A DNA stretch of 64,000 nucleotides from Kitasatospora sp. NBC_00458 (GCF_036013975.1 NZ_CP107904.1:5605001-5669000), one strand, 5' to 3'; positions 1 to 8,302 are shown, numbered from the stretch's first letter. Made by a program: numbers and translations. The notes: a model not told the origin generated them from the letters alone.

Positions 1-2
1 CC

Positions 3-416
3 TCCGCACCCGTACCCGTGCCCGGCGCCGACCGGCCGGCGGCCCTCACCCTGGGCGCAGCCATCACCGCCCTGGAGGGCGCCGCGCTGGCCGTCGTCGG
101 CGTCTGGGACATGGTCGCCGCGCTGTCCGGCCAGTCGAAGCAGCTCGCCCTGAACGAGTTCGGCGGCCTGGTGATCGTGCTGCTCGGCGTCCTGCCGCTG
201 CTGGCCGCCCGGGCCCTGCTCAGGGGCCGCCGCTGGGGCCGCAGTCCGGCCGTGCTGACCAACTCGATCTGCCTGCCGGTGGCGTACTACATGTGGCAGA
301 GCGGCGGCCCGATGGCCGCCGTGGCCGTGGCCGTCGGCGCGCTCGGCCTGGTCGGCATCGGCGCGCTGCTCAGCCCCAAGGCGACGGCGGCCCTCTACGC
401 TCCGCACGAGGGCTGA
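3..416 (+). CDS. small integral membrane protein, 5' end possibly outside window
   Basis: This is a predicted polytopic membrane protein with about four hydrophobic segments. The first follows a proline/alanine-rich N-terminus, the second lies near GGLVIVLLGVLPLLAARAL, and the last two sit in the C-terminal half (CLPVAYYMWQS; AAVAVAVGALGLVGIGALL). Short basic loops separate them and the protein ends at a TGA at 414-416. The frame is open to the left edge. The first in-window start is GTG at 18, but it has no visible ribosome binding site, so the true start may lie upstream. I do not recognise a named family. It converges on the sigma factor gene. Confidence 0.7.
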   Translation, partial: SAPVPVPGADRPAALTLGAAITALEGAALAVVGVWDMVAALSGQSKQLALNEFGGLVIVLLGVLPLLAARALLRGRRWGRSPAVLTNSICLPVAYYMWQSGGPMAAVAVAVGALGLVGIGALLSPKATAALYAPHEG

Positions 417-485
417 GCACAGGGGGCCGCCGGTCCGCGGCCGTCCCCTCGGGGGCGGCCGCTCGGGTCTTCATCCGCTCGGGTC

Positions 486-1514
486 CTACTCCTCGACCAG
501 CAGCTTCTCCCGCAGCTGGGCGAGGGTCCGGGCGAGCAGCCGTGAGACGTGCATCTGCGAGATGCCCACCTCGGCGGCGATCTGCGACTGCGTCATGTTC
601 CGGAAGAACCGCAGCACCAGGATCTTCTGCTCGCGGGGCGGCAGTTGGGCCAGCAGCGGCTTGAGCGACTCGCGGTACTCGACGCCCTCCAGCGCCTCGT
701 CGGTGGCGCCCAGGGTGTCCGCGACGGCCGGCGACTCGTCGTCGCTGTCCGGCACGTCCAGCGAGAGCGTGGAGTACGCGTTGGCGGACTCCAGGCCCTC
801 CAGCACGTCCTCCTCGGAGATCCCCAGGTGCTCGGCCAGCTCGTGCACCGTGGGGGAGCGGCCGTGCCGCTGGGAGAGCTCGCTGGTCGCCGTGGTCAGC
901 GAGAGCCGCAGTTCCTGGAGCCGGCGCGGTACCCGGACCGCCCAGCCCTTGTCGCGGAAGTGCCGCTTGATCTCGCCGACGATGGTCGGTGTCGCGTAGG
1001 TGGAGAACTCGACCCCGCGCTCGTGGTCGAAGCGGTCCACCGACTTGATCAGGCCGATGGTGGCGACCTGGGTCAGATCGTCCAGGGGCTCGCCCCGGTT
1101 GCGGAACCGCCGGGCGAGGTGCTCGACCAGCGGGATGTGCATGCGCACCAGCTGGTTGCGCAGCTCGACGCGCTCCGGGGAGCCGTCGGGCAGCACGGAC
1201 AGCCGGACGAACAGGGCCCGGGCCGCCTCGCGGTCGGGTGCGCCGCTGCGGTGCGGGGCCTGGGTGGGCACCGCGGCGCGCAGCGCCTCGGCAGCCTGCT
1301 CGGCCGTGTCGGCCGCCTCGGCCGCCTCGTCCGGGAGGTCCGCGGTGGGCGGCTCGGGCGTGGGCGACGGATCGGGCGTCGGCTCGGTCGGCTGGCTCAT
1401 CCGCTGGGCGTCCTTCGGGTGCGCTTCGTCGTTGGCGGCGAGGCCGGGCACGCTCGCCTGGGTCGGTACGGCAGGGCCCGCCGTCGCGAGGCCGGTACGG
1501 TCCAGATCACTCAC
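486..1514 (-). CDS. sigH: SigB/SigF/SigH-family stress RNA polymerase sigma factor
   Basis: Group 3 sigma-70 factor of the SigB/SigF type, which directs core RNA polymerase to stress and development promoters. An acidic, proline-rich N-terminal extension of about 90 residues (TPDPSPTPEPP) precedes region 2 (FSTYATPTIVGEIKRHFRD, DDLTQVATIGLIKSVDRF), region 3 and region 4 with its helix-turn-helix (MTQSQIAAEVGISQMHVSRL). The start was set at GTG 1514 because GGGGGA lies six bases upstream. ATG 1520 abuts that sequence and is less likely. An internal ATG (MSQPTEPTP) could give a shorter form; multiple forms are known for S. coelicolor SigH. The anti-sigma gene lies immediately upstream on the same strand, and the sigH name rests on this pairing and remembered synteny. 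Confidence 0.9.
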   Translation of the reverse strand: MSDLDRTGLATAGPAVPTQASVPGLAANDEAHPKDAQRMSQPTEPTPDPSPTPEPPTADLPDEAAEAADTAEQAAEALRAAVPTQAPHRSGAPDREAARALFVRLSVLPDGSPERVELRNQLVRMHIPLVEHLARRFRNRGEPLDDLTQVATIGLIKSVDRFDHERGVEFSTYATPTIVGEIKRHFRDKGWAVRVPRRLQELRLSLTTATSELSQRHGRSPTVHELAEHLGISEEDVLEGLESANAYSTLSLDVPDSDDESPAVADTLGATDEALEGVEYRESLKPLLAQLPPREQKILVLRFFRNMTQSQIAAEVGISQMHVSRLLARTLAQLREKLLVEE

Positions 1515-1680
1515 GGCCATTCCCCCGTTCCGTTCCGGGAGAACCGGGGCCGCCGGCCCCGGTTCGTCTCGATGGTCGTACCGCCCGGTGGGGGCGGTAC
1601 CGGGAGCCGTCCGCCGGCCCGGGTGGGGTGCCGGGCGGACGGCCCTTGCTCGGTTGCGGCCACGATCGCTCGCGGCGGCT

Positions 1681-2091
1681 CTAGTGGGCGGCGGGGCCGC
1701 CGCGCTTCTTGTGCAGGCTGATCGACACGGTCTTGTCCTCGGCGACCGAGGACTCCACCTCGCCGGCCAGCGCCGAGAGCACGGTCCAGGCGAAGGTGTC
1801 GCGTTCGGGGGCCCGGCCGTCGGTGGTGGGCGCCGAGACGATCACCTTCAGCGAGTCGCCGACCAGCCGGAACTCGCAGGACAGGACCGATCCGGGAACG
1901 GCCTGCTGGAGCAGGATGGCGCAGGCCTCGTCGACCGCGATGCGCAGGTCCTCGATCTCGTCCAGCGTGAAGTCCAGCCGGGCCGCCAGGCCCGCCGTGG
2001 CTGTTCGCAGGACCGAGAGGTAGGCACCCGCCGCGGGCAGTCGGACCTCCACGAAGTCCTGCACTCCGGGCTCGCCGTCGATCTGGGACAC
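1681..2091 (-). CDS. RsbW/UshX-type anti-sigma factor (HATPase_c serine kinase fold)
   Basis: Anti-sigma factor of the RsbW/SpoIIAB family, expected to bind and sequester the sigma factor encoded 167 bases downstream on the same strand. The GHKL ATPase core is visible as DLRIAVDEACAILLQQA (N-box region) with a C-terminal strand rich in charged residues. The start was placed at GTG 2091 because a perfect AGGAGG lies just before it. An upstream TTG at 2160 would add 23 residues but has a poor binding site. Loss of a clear DxGxG motif is common in this branch. The homologue in S. coelicolor is UshX/PrsH, from memory. Confidence 0.85.
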   Translation of the reverse strand: MSQIDGEPGVQDFVEVRLPAAGAYLSVLRTATAGLAARLDFTLDEIEDLRIAVDEACAILLQQAVPGSVLSCEFRLVGDSLKVIVSAPTTDGRAPERDTFAWTVLSALAGEVESSVAEDKTVSISLHKKRGGPAAH

Positions 2092-2204
2092 CCTCACCTC
2101 CTGGGTGGCGCGCTGTGCTTCCGGGCCGGTGGCCGCGGCACTGTCTGTTGCTTGGCTCAACTGCTTCGCCCCAACTGTCCAGAGGGGTGGTGCGGTACGT
2201 ACCG

Positions 2205-2213
2205 GTCATACCC
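2205..2213 (-). promoter_or_regulatory. candidate SigB/SigH-type -10 element of the anti-sigma/sigma operon
   Basis: On the minus strand GGGTAT (2208-2213) matches the -10 consensus of SigB/SigF/SigH-type promoters and lies about 115 bases before the anti-sigma start. I do not see a convincing GTTT -35 element at the right spacing, so autoregulation by the sigma factor is only suggested. Confidence 0.3.
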
Positions 2214-2379
2214 CTCGAAGAGTGGCCGGACGCCGCGCGTCCGCCCGAGACGTTACCGCTTTCCTGACCCGGTGCGGGAGTCACTCATGGTAAGGCATCG
2301 CGACGCAGGGTGTCAGTGGTCGGACGGCGGCCTCGTGCGCCGTCCGCGAGCGACTCCGCGCGCCGGTTTCCTGCGGGTT

Positions 2380-2856
2380 TCAGCGGGTTCCGGCGCCGGC
2401 GAGCGCGTCGCCGGTGAGCCGGTAGACGGTCCAGCCGTTCATCGGCACCGCGCCGAGCGACTCGTAGAAGTCGATCGACGGCGCGTTCCAGTCCAGGACG
2501 GACCACTCCATCCGCGAGTAGCCGCGCTCGACGGCGATCCGCGCCAGCTCCAGGAGCAGCGCCTTGCCGTGGCCGCCGCCGCGGGCCGCCGGGCGGACGT
2601 AGAGGTCCTCCAGGTAGATCCCGTGGGTGCCGCGCCAGGTCGAGAAGTTGAGGAACCAGACCGCGAAGCCGACCGGCTCGCCGGTGGTGTCGTCCTCGGC
2701 GACCAGGCCGAACAGCGCCGGCGCGGCGCCGAACAGCGCCTCGTGCAGCTGTTCCTCGGTGGCCACGGCCTCGTCCGGGGCCTTCTCGTACTCCGCGAGT
2801 TCGCGGATCATGGTGTGGATGAGCGGGACGTCGTCGGCGCGGGCGGTGCGGATCAT
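2380..2856 (-). CDS. GNAT-family N-acetyltransferase (diamine acetyltransferase-like)
   Basis: Single-domain acetyl-CoA dependent N-acetyltransferase, 158 residues, the usual size for a stand-alone GNAT. The order of motifs resembles spermidine/diamine acetyltransferases: an N-terminal IRTARADDVPLIHTMIREL, the central IYLEDLYVRPAARGGGHGKALL (acetyl-CoA pyrophosphate loop R/GxGxG/A) and a C-terminal WNAPSIDFYESLGAVPM. It starts nine bases after the stop of the NTF2-like gene on the same strand, so the two are probably co-transcribed. The substrate cannot be read from the sequence. Confidence 0.88.
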   Translation of the reverse strand: MIRTARADDVPLIHTMIRELAEYEKAPDEAVATEEQLHEALFGAAPALFGLVAEDDTTGEPVGFAVWFLNFSTWRGTHGIYLEDLYVRPAARGGGHGKALLLELARIAVERGYSRMEWSVLDWNAPSIDFYESLGAVPMNGWTVYRLTGDALAGAGTR

Positions 2857-2865
2857 GGCACGAGC

Positions 2866-3249
2866 CTACTGGGCCGGTTCGGTCTCGTCCCAGGCCTGGA
2901 CGGAGGTCTGGTCGACGATCCGCCCGTCGCGCAGGCCCGCGACCGAGCTGACCAGCACCCGGAACCCGTCCGGGTAGCGGCAGGACTCCAGGAAGGCGAG
3001 CCGGTCGTCCTGGAGCACCACCTGTTCGAGCCGGTGGGTGGTCTCCCGGCCGTAGAGGTCGTCCAGCAGCGCGCCGATCTGGTCCCGGCCGTGCACCACC
3101 AGCGGGTGGCTGGGCTGGGTCCTGCGGTCGACCACGCGCAGTTCGGCGTCGTCCGCGTAGAGCGCCAGCAGGGCGTCGGCGTCGGCGTGCTCGATGCCCT
3201 CGCGCAGGGCCCCGGTGTCGAAGGCGGGCGGTGCGGCCATGGCGGTCAT
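2866..3249 (-). CDS. NTF2-like (SnoaL-type) nuclear transport factor 2 family protein
   Basis: Small alpha+beta cone-fold protein of 127 residues. The family signature is the opening helix and strand (ALREGIEHADADALLALYADDAELRVVD) followed by a segment about a shared nucleophile-free pocket (YRDQIGALLDDLYGR-like) and conserved strands. Such proteins serve as isomerases, hydratases or ligand binders. No catalytic residues can be assigned safely here. The start was set at the ATG of MTAMAAP. The longer open frame upstream runs into the non-coding region before the importer. It is the first gene of a two-gene unit with the acetyltransferase downstream. Confidence 0.8.
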   Translation of the reverse strand: MTAMAAPPAFDTGALREGIEHADADALLALYADDAELRVVDRRTQPSHPLVVHGRDQIGALLDDLYGRETTHRLEQVVLQDDRLAFLESCRYPDGFRVLVSSVAGLRDGRIVDQTSVQAWDETEPAQ

Positions 3250-3280
3250 GTCCTCGCTCCTCCGGTCGGTTCCGTCGGCT

Positions 3281-3299
3281 CGTACGTTTCGAGCGTACG
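3281..3299. repeat. inverted repeat CGTACG-N7-CGTACG upstream of the NTF2-like gene
   Basis: CGTACG occurs at 3281-3286 and again at 3294-3299, each copy self-complementary. Outer arms CGGTTCCG (3267-3274) and CGGAACCG (3305-3312) enclose them. The position, 32-50 bases before the NTF2-like start, suits an operator or the end of the importer transcript. Confidence 0.4.
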
Positions 3300-3329
3300 C
3301 CCGGCGGAACCGGCCGGCGGAGCGGTGGT

Positions 3330-4325
3330 TCAGCGGGCCGGGACGGTGCGCAGGTAGGCGGCCAGCGCGGTGATCGCGGCCGGGTTGCGCGGGCTCTCGA
3401 CCAGGTCGACGTAGTCCAGGACGAAGATCCGGTCGTTGCGGACCGCGGAGACGCCGGCCAGCGGGGGGAAGGACTTCAGGAACTTCCGCTTGCTCTCGGC
3501 GTCCGGGGTGCCGTAGTTGTTGATCACGATCACCTCGGGGTCGCGCTGGACCACGCTCTCCCAGCCGACCGTCGTCCACGAGTCGGCGACGTCGCCCATC
3601 ACGTTCCGCCCGCCGGCCTTGGCGATGATCTCCTCGGGCGCGGCGAACTTCCCCGAGGTGTACGGCTTGTCCTCGCCGCTGTCGTACAGGAAGACGCCGG
3701 GCCGGTACGCCGGCTCGGGCACGGCGGCGACCTGCCCCTTGAAGTCGGCGATCAGCTTGTCGGCCCGGTCCCGGACGTCGAAGATCTCGCCCAGGTTGGC
3801 GAGGTCGGTGTAGAGCGCGTCCAGCGGGGACATCACGCCGCGCTCCGGGCCCTTGCCGCTGCGGCAGGACTCGCTGAGCACGTACGAGGCGATGCCCAGG
3901 TCGCCCAGCGCCTGCGGGGTGACGCCGCTCGCGTCGTCGAAGCCGTAGTGCCAGCCGGCGAAGACCAGGTCGGCCTTGGCCTCCAGCGCGATCTCCTTGG
4001 TGATCTGCTTCTTGGAGAGCCAGGTGGTCCGCTGGTAGCCGTCCTTCCAGGCGACCTTCCCGACGTCGCCCTTGTCGTCGGGCATCACGTAGCCGGCCAT
4101 CCGGTTCTCCAGGCCGAGCGCCAGCATCAGCTCGGTGATGCCGACGTCGTTGGTCACCGTCCGGGCCGGCTTCTGCTTGAAGGTGAGCTCGGTGCCGCAG
4201 TTCCTGACGGTCACCGGGTAGTGGGCGGAGGCGGTGGCGCCGTCACCGCTCGGGGCGATCTCGGCCCCGCAGCCGGTGAGCGCGAGGGTGAGCAGGGCGG
4301 CGGCGGCAACGGCCTTGGTGCGCAT
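3330..4325 (-). CDS. btuF: corrinoid/siderophore ABC transporter substrate-binding lipoprotein (BtuF-like)
   Basis: Periplasmic-binding-type lipoprotein of the FecB/BtuF class III fold, 331 residues. A lipoprotein signal peptide ends in LTGC with the lipidated cysteine at residue 19. The mature part contains the family hallmarks: RTVTNDVGITELMLALG near the N-terminus, an ADLVFAGWHYG segment, and WESVVQRDPEVIVINNYG. It is third in the operon after permease and ATPase. The family covers ferric siderophores and vitamin B12. The cobalamin riboswitch upstream of the operon favours corrinoid uptake. The start was set at ATG 4325, preceded by AAGGAA. Confidence 0.85.
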   Translation of the reverse strand: MRTKAVAAAALLTLALTGCGAEIAPSGDGATASAHYPVTVRNCGTELTFKQKPARTVTNDVGITELMLALGLENRMAGYVMPDDKGDVGKVAWKDGYQRTTWLSKKQITKEIALEAKADLVFAGWHYGFDDASGVTPQALGDLGIASYVLSESCRSGKGPERGVMSPLDALYTDLANLGEIFDVRDRADKLIADFKGQVAAVPEPAYRPGVFLYDSGEDKPYTSGKFAAPEEIIAKAGGRNVMGDVADSWTTVGWESVVQRDPEVIVINNYGTPDAESKRKFLKSFPPLAGVSAVRNDRIFVLDYVDLVESPRNPAAITALAAYLRTVPAR

Positions 4326-4353
4326 GGGGGTTCCTTGCTGGATCAACGGGGGG

Positions 4354-5175
4354 TCACTTGGCGAGTCGGTCGAAGAGCAGCTGGACGGCGCCGGTCACGG
4401 GGTGCCGGACGGGCGTCGCCCGGACTCCGAACACCTCGGCGAGCAGCGCGGGTTCGAGCACCTCGGCGGGCGGTCCCGAGGCGACGATCCGCCCGGCCGC
4501 GACCACGTACAGCAGGTCGCAGTGGCCGGCCGCGAGGTTGAGGTCGTGCAGCGCGGTGAGCACGGTCGGCCCGGCCTCCCGGACCAGCGCCAGCACCTCC
4601 AGCTGGTGGGCGATGTCCAGGTGGTTGGTGGGTTCGTCGAGCACCAGCACCTTCGGCTCCTGGACCAGCGCCCGGGCGATCAGCACCCGCTGCTTCTCGC
4701 CGCCGGACAGGCTCAGGAAGCCCCGTTCGGCCAGGTGCGCGGCGCCCACCCGGCGCAGCGCCCCGGCGCACCGCTCGCCGTCGCCGGAGGCGGCGGCGGC
4801 GGCGAACCCGCGGCGGTGCGGCAGCCGGCCCATGCCGACCACCTCGGCCACCGTGAAGTCGAACTCGGCGGAGTGCTCCTGCGGCAGCGCGGCGACCCGC
4901 CGGGCGGCCTCGCGCGCGGTGAGCGCGTGCAGCTCCTCGCCGCCCAGCCGGACGGCCCCGGCGGCGGGCCGCAGCGCCCGGTAGACGCAGCGCAGCAGGG
5001 TGGACTTGCCGCTGCCGTTCGGTCCGACCAGGCCGACGACCTGCCCGGCCGCGGCGTCCAGGGTGACGTCGTGGACCAGTCGGAGGCCGGCCACCTCGAC
5101 CGAGACGCGGTCGACGGCGAGGTCCAGGGCGGGGGCCGCGGCGGGCCCGGGGACGGTCGTGCGGGCCGTGGTCAC
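4354..5175 (-). CDS. btuD: corrinoid/siderophore ABC transporter ATP-binding protein (BtuD-like)
   Basis: ATPase subunit of a FecCD-type importer, 273 residues. It shows Walker A GPNGSGKS (about residues 51-58), the Q-loop in ALPQEHSAEF, the signature LSGGEKQR, Walker B VLVLDEPTNHLD and the switch histidine in TALHDLNLA, so it should be active. The GTG start overlaps the permease stop as GTGA, indicating translational coupling. The binding-protein gene begins 28 bases after its stop. Substrate assignment follows from the riboswitch and is not visible in the ATPase itself. Confidence 0.9.
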   Translation of the reverse strand: MTTARTTVPGPAAAPALDLAVDRVSVEVAGLRLVHDVTLDAAAGQVVGLVGPNGSGKSTLLRCVYRALRPAAGAVRLGGEELHALTAREAARRVAALPQEHSAEFDFTVAEVVGMGRLPHRRGFAAAAASGDGERCAGALRRVGAAHLAERGFLSLSGGEKQRVLIARALVQEPKVLVLDEPTNHLDIAHQLEVLALVREAGPTVLTALHDLNLAAGHCDLLYVVAAGRIVASGPPAEVLEPALLAEVFGVRATPVRHPVTGAVQLLFDRLAK

Positions 5176-6263
5176 CGGCCACCTCCGAAGGAGTAGCCGC
5201 GACGGCGCATCAGCAGCAGGAAGCAGGGGACCCCGAGGGCGGCGGTGACCACCCCGACCGGCAGTTCGGCCGGCGCCAGCAGGGTGCGGGAGACGACGTC
5301 CACCCAGACCAGCAGCAGTGCCCCGGCGAGCGGGGCGATCACCAGCACCCGGCGGTGTCCGGCGCCGACCAGCATCCGCACCAGGTGCGGGACCATCAGC
5401 CCGACGAAGCCGATCGCGCCGCTGACCGCGACCACGGTGCCGGTGACGGCCGCCGTCACGACGAACAGTTCGCGCCGCAGCCGGTCCGGGTCGACGCCGA
5501 GCGAGGCGGCCGTCTCGTCGCCCATGGCGAGCGCGTCCAGCCGGCCGGCGGCGCAGAGCAGGTAGGCCGCGCCGGCCAGGACGGTGGCGGCGGCGATCGG
5601 CACCGAGGCCCAGGTGGCCCCGCCGAGGCTGCCGAGCAGCCACATCATGGCGGAGCGGGCGGCCTCGCCGCGGGCGGCGGCGAACACCATCAGCGCCGTG
5701 ACGGCGGAGAAGCCGTAGGACATCGCGGTGCCGGTCAGCACCAGTCGCAGCGGGGTGAGCCCGTAGGCGGTACGGGCCGTCAGGTAGACCAGCACCATGG
5801 CGATCAGGGCGGCGCCGAAGGCGGAGACGGACAGCGCCCAGACGCCGAGCGAGGCGAAGGCGCCGAGCATCAGGACGGCGCTGGCGCCGACCGAGGCGCC
5901 GGAGGAGATGCCGAGCACGAAGGGGTCGGCCAGCGCGTTGCGGACCATCGCCTGCACCGCCGCGCCGGTGACGGACAGTCCGGCGCCGACGACGGCGGCG
6001 AGGACGGCGCGCGGCAGCCGGATCTCCCAGACGATCGCGTAGGCGGCGGCCTCGTCGGCCTCCAGCCGGCCGCCGGTCAGGCCGGCGCCGAGCAGTCGCA
6101 GCACCTGGGACCAGCCGAGGCCGGAGGAGCCCAGTGTCACCGCGCAGACCAGGGAGAGCAGCAGGGCCGCGGCGAGGCCTGCGGCCAGCGGGAGGGTGGG
6201 TGTCCGGCCCGGTCCGGGCGGGGCGCCGGCCGGCGCCGGTGGTGCGGTGGCGGTGGTGCTCAA
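5172..6263 (-). CDS. btuC: FecCD/BtuC-family ABC transporter permease
   Basis: Integral membrane permease of the FecCD family, 363 residues with about ten hydrophobic helices. Family motifs include IRLPRAVLAAVVGAGLSVTGAAVQAMVRNALADP and GAIGFVGLMVPHLVRMLVG, the latter contacting the ATPase. It forms a homodimeric channel for B12 or ferric siderophores. The start appears to be TTG 6263, with GAAGG about ten bases upstream. This is the first gene after the cobalamin riboswitch, and a poor start would suit riboswitch control at translation. Confidence 0.9.
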   Translation of the reverse strand: MSTTATAPPAPAGAPPGPGRTPTLPLAAGLAAALLLSLVCAVTLGSSGLGWSQVLRLLGAGLTGGRLEADEAAAYAIVWEIRLPRAVLAAVVGAGLSVTGAAVQAMVRNALADPFVLGISSGASVGASAVLMLGAFASLGVWALSVSAFGAALIAMVLVYLTARTAYGLTPLRLVLTGTAMSYGFSAVTALMVFAAARGEAARSAMMWLLGSLGGATWASVPIAAATVLAGAAYLLCAAGRLDALAMGDETAASLGVDPDRLRRELFVVTAAVTGTVVAVSGAIGFVGLMVPHLVRMLVGAGHRRVLVIAPLAGALLLVWVDVVSRTLLAPAELPVGVVTAALGVPCFLLLMRRRGYSFGGGR

Positions 6264-6359
6264 GAGGGGCGCGCCTTCGCCTCGGGCCGGTTCGGCGCGG
6301 GGCGGCGCGCCCGGGCGGGGATGTGCCGGGGCGCCATCCCCTCGCAGTCCGCGGCGAGT

Positions 6360-6478
6360 TGTCGGGAGGTCGGCGTCCCGGGGCGATCGGGCTCACGGTG
6401 CGGGGCACCGTTTACCGTTGCGGGTCAGCGCCGGATTCGCACCGGCTTCCCCCTCGGGACGCCCTGGCAGCATAACAA
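6360..6478 (-). promoter_or_regulatory. cobalamin riboswitch (adenosylcobalamin aptamer)
   Basis: Read on the minus strand, this leader holds the B12 aptamer core: GGGAAGCCGGTGCGAATCC, then GCTGACCCGCAAC, then the GGTAAACGGTG segment. A closing helix pairs GGGCGTCCC (complement of 6456-6464) with GGGACGCC (complement of 6372-6379). It lies about 100-210 bases before the btuC start, where it would shut the importer down when cobalamin is plentiful. The GC-rich stretch 6264-6360 would be the expression platform. The match is by eye to the conserved core. Confidence 0.85.
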
Positions 6479-6528
6479 GCGCTCAGGGCAGGCAACCCTT
6501 ACCCGGTCGGATGATCGGGGAAACGCAC

Positions 6529-6564
6529 GGCCGCCCCCGTCCGGCGGTGCGGACGGGGGCGGCC
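6529..6564 (-). terminator. hairpin terminator downstream of sodN
   Basis: There is a perfect 15-bp stem (6529-6543 with 6550-6564) and a six-base loop, 20 bases past the sodN stop. It has no U-tract, as is usual here. It also insulates the riboswitch from sodN read-through. Confidence 0.7.
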
Positions 6565-6583
6565 GAAGGGTCGTGAGCGGGGA

Positions 6584-6979
6584 TCAGCCCTGCTTGGTCT
6601 CCCAGAAGATCTTGTCGACCTCGGCGATCAGGTCGAGCAGGGCCTGCCCGGTGGCCGGGTCGGTCGACGCCTTGGCGGCCGAGGCGGCCTTCAGGGTGTC
6701 GTTGACCAGCTGGTGCAGCTGCGGGTACTTCTCGAAGTGCGGGGCCTTGAAGTAGTCGCTCCACAGCACCGAGATGTGGTGCTTGACGGCCTCGGCGCGC
6801 TGCTCCTTGATGATGACGGCGCGGGCCCGGAAGTGCGGGTCCTCGTTGGCCTGGTACTTCTCCTGGGTGGCCTTCACCGACTCGGCCTCGATCCGGGCCT
6901 GAGCGGGGTCGTACACGCCGCAGGGCAGGTCACAGTGGGCGTGGGCGGTGGCGCGCGGTGCAAACAGACGAGAGAACAT
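6584..6979 (-). CDS. sodN: nickel-containing superoxide dismutase
   Basis: Ni-SOD converts superoxide to oxygen and hydrogen peroxide in the cytoplasm. The 131-residue precursor carries a 14-residue propeptide ending in AHA. After that comes the nickel hook HCDLPCGVYDP, whose His1, Cys2 and Cys6 bind nickel once the propeptide is removed. The rest is the four-helix bundle (FRARAVIIKEQRAEAVKHHISVLW). The start is ATG 6979 with AAGGAAGG upstream. The maturation protease gene sodX is divergent, starting 188 bases away. In Streptomyces the gene is induced by nickel; no Nur site could be assigned here by eye. Confidence 0.97.
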   Translation of the reverse strand: MFSRLFAPRATAHAHCDLPCGVYDPAQARIEAESVKATQEKYQANEDPHFRARAVIIKEQRAEAVKHHISVLWSDYFKAPHFEKYPQLHQLVNDTLKAASAAKASTDPATGQALLDLIAEVDKIFWETKQG

Positions 6980-7167
6980 GGGAGTCCTTCCTTAGATCGT
7001 CTTCCCGCGGCCGAGATTACCCCGCCGCCCGCGGGGTTTCGCGGTCGGGCAGCGGGCCTAGGGCAAAAGTCGGAGCCGGAACCGTGCGAATCCGGACACC
7101 GGCGGGTGACGGTCCGTACGGCAGACTGGGGAGCCGAGGACGCGGTCGGGAGCCGGGAGGAGGAGTC

Positions 7168-7632
7168 GTGGCGCGGAGCGCGGAATCGGAGGGCGGCACC
7201 GCGGGGGGTGGCGCGCCGTTCGGGCTGATCGACGTGGCGGGCGACTCGATGGTGCCGACGCTGCGCGAGGGGGACCAGCTGCTGGTCCGGTACGGGGCGC
7301 GGATCCGGCCGGGCGCGGTGGTGGTGTTCCGCCACCCGTTCCAGCAGGACCTGCTGGTGGTCAAGCGGGCCGACGGCCGGCGCCCCAAGGGGTGGTGGCT
7401 GCTCTCGGACAACCGGCCGGTGGACAGCGACAGCCGCAGCTACGGCGCGGTCCCGGAGGAGCTGGTGCTCGGCCGGGTGCTGCTGAGGCTGCGCCCGCGC
7501 CCGGCCTGGCTGGCCCCGGGCCGCCGGCTGGAGCGGCTGCTGCTCTCCGCCCCGCTGGTCCGGATCCCGGGACTGGCCAGGCGCTTCGGCGTCTGGGTCC
7601 GCCCGGAGGAGATCCGGGGGACCGGGGCCTGA
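7168..7632 (+). CDS. sodX: nickel-type superoxide dismutase maturation protease (S26 family)
   Basis: Signal-peptidase-like serine protease that removes the Ni-SOD propeptide. It is 154 residues long, with the nucleophile in GDSMVPTL (Ser27) and the general base in LLVVKRADG (Lys66), both conserved for S26 peptidases. It has no N-terminal membrane anchor, consistent with a cytoplasmic substrate. The start was set at GTG 7168 because GGGAGGAGGAG precedes it. The longer frame upstream covers the promoter region. Its position beside sodN, divergently, fits the well-known pairing. Confidence 0.92.
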   Translation: MARSAESEGGTAGGGAPFGLIDVAGDSMVPTLREGDQLLVRYGARIRPGAVVVFRHPFQQDLLVVKRADGRRPKGWWLLSDNRPVDSDSRSYGAVPEELVLGRVLLRLRPRPAWLAPGRRLERLLLSAPLVRIPGLARRFGVWVRPEEIRGTGA

Positions 7633-7638
7633 CCCGCC

Positions 7639-8235
7639 CTAGCCCTGCCCGGCGATGGCGGCGGCGGCCTCCTGGGCCTCCAGCCGCTTGCGGGCCCGGT
7701 AGGCGGCGACGTTCGCGCGGGTCGCGCAGCGGTCCGAGCAGTACCGCCGGGACCGGTTGGTCGAGGTGTCCAGGTAGGCGTTGCGGCAGGGCGCGGCCTG
7801 GCAGATGCCCAGCCGGTCGGAGCCCAGCTCGGTCAGGTGGACGGCCAGGCCCATGCAGGCGACGGCGCTGAAGTGCGCGGTCGCGGTCGGGGAGTTGTCG
7901 GCGAGGTGCAGGTGCCAGCGGGGCCGACCGTCGGCGTCGAGGTAGTCGTGGCCGGAGACCAGCGGACTGACCGGGAACTCCATCAGCAGGCTGTTCAGCA
8001 GGTCGACGCTGCGGAACTCGTCGCCCTCGGCGGCGGCCTCGAAGACCCCGCGCAGCCGGGTGCGGACGGCCCGCAGCCGGGGCAGGTCGGACTCGTCGGC
8101 CAGGTCGCGGGCGCGGGAGGAGTCCGAGAACAGTCCGCGCACCGCCTCCACCGAGGTCAGCGCGTCGGTGCCGCGCTCGGGCTCCTCGGTGTTCACCAGC
8201 CGGACGGCCAGATCGGCGTACGAGGCGAGCTCCAC
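7639..8235 (-). CDS. CGNR zinc-finger protein with ABATE domain
   Basis: Putative DNA-binding regulator of 198 residues. The N-terminal ABATE-like helical domain (ELASYADLAVRLVNTEEP) is a proposed stress-sensing or ligand-binding module. The C-terminal CGNR-type treble-clef finger has cysteines spaced as C-X4-C ... C-X3-C (ICQAAPCRNAYLD; RYCSDRCATRANVAAYRARK). Here the CGNR tetrad reads CRNA. The start is GTG 8235 with GGAAGGA upstream. It is convergent with sodX, with six bases between the stops. No target is obvious. Confidence 0.88.
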   Translation of the reverse strand: MELASYADLAVRLVNTEEPERGTDALTSVEAVRGLFSDSSRARDLADESDLPRLRAVRTRLRGVFEAAAEGDEFRSVDLLNSLLMEFPVSPLVSGHDYLDADGRPRWHLHLADNSPTATAHFSAVACMGLAVHLTELGSDRLGICQAAPCRNAYLDTSTNRSRRYCSDRCATRANVAAYRARKRLEAQEAAAAIAGQG

Positions 8236-8302
8236 GGGGGTCCTTCCAGGGTAGGTAACGGGCTGACTGCCTCCAGCCTATTACCCGTTCGGGGAAAACG
8301 TC

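Noticed and set aside
6958..7167. N-terminal extension of sodX from the first in-frame start
   Set aside because: It would overlap the sodN start region and lacks S26 family similarity. GTG 7168 has a strong binding site.
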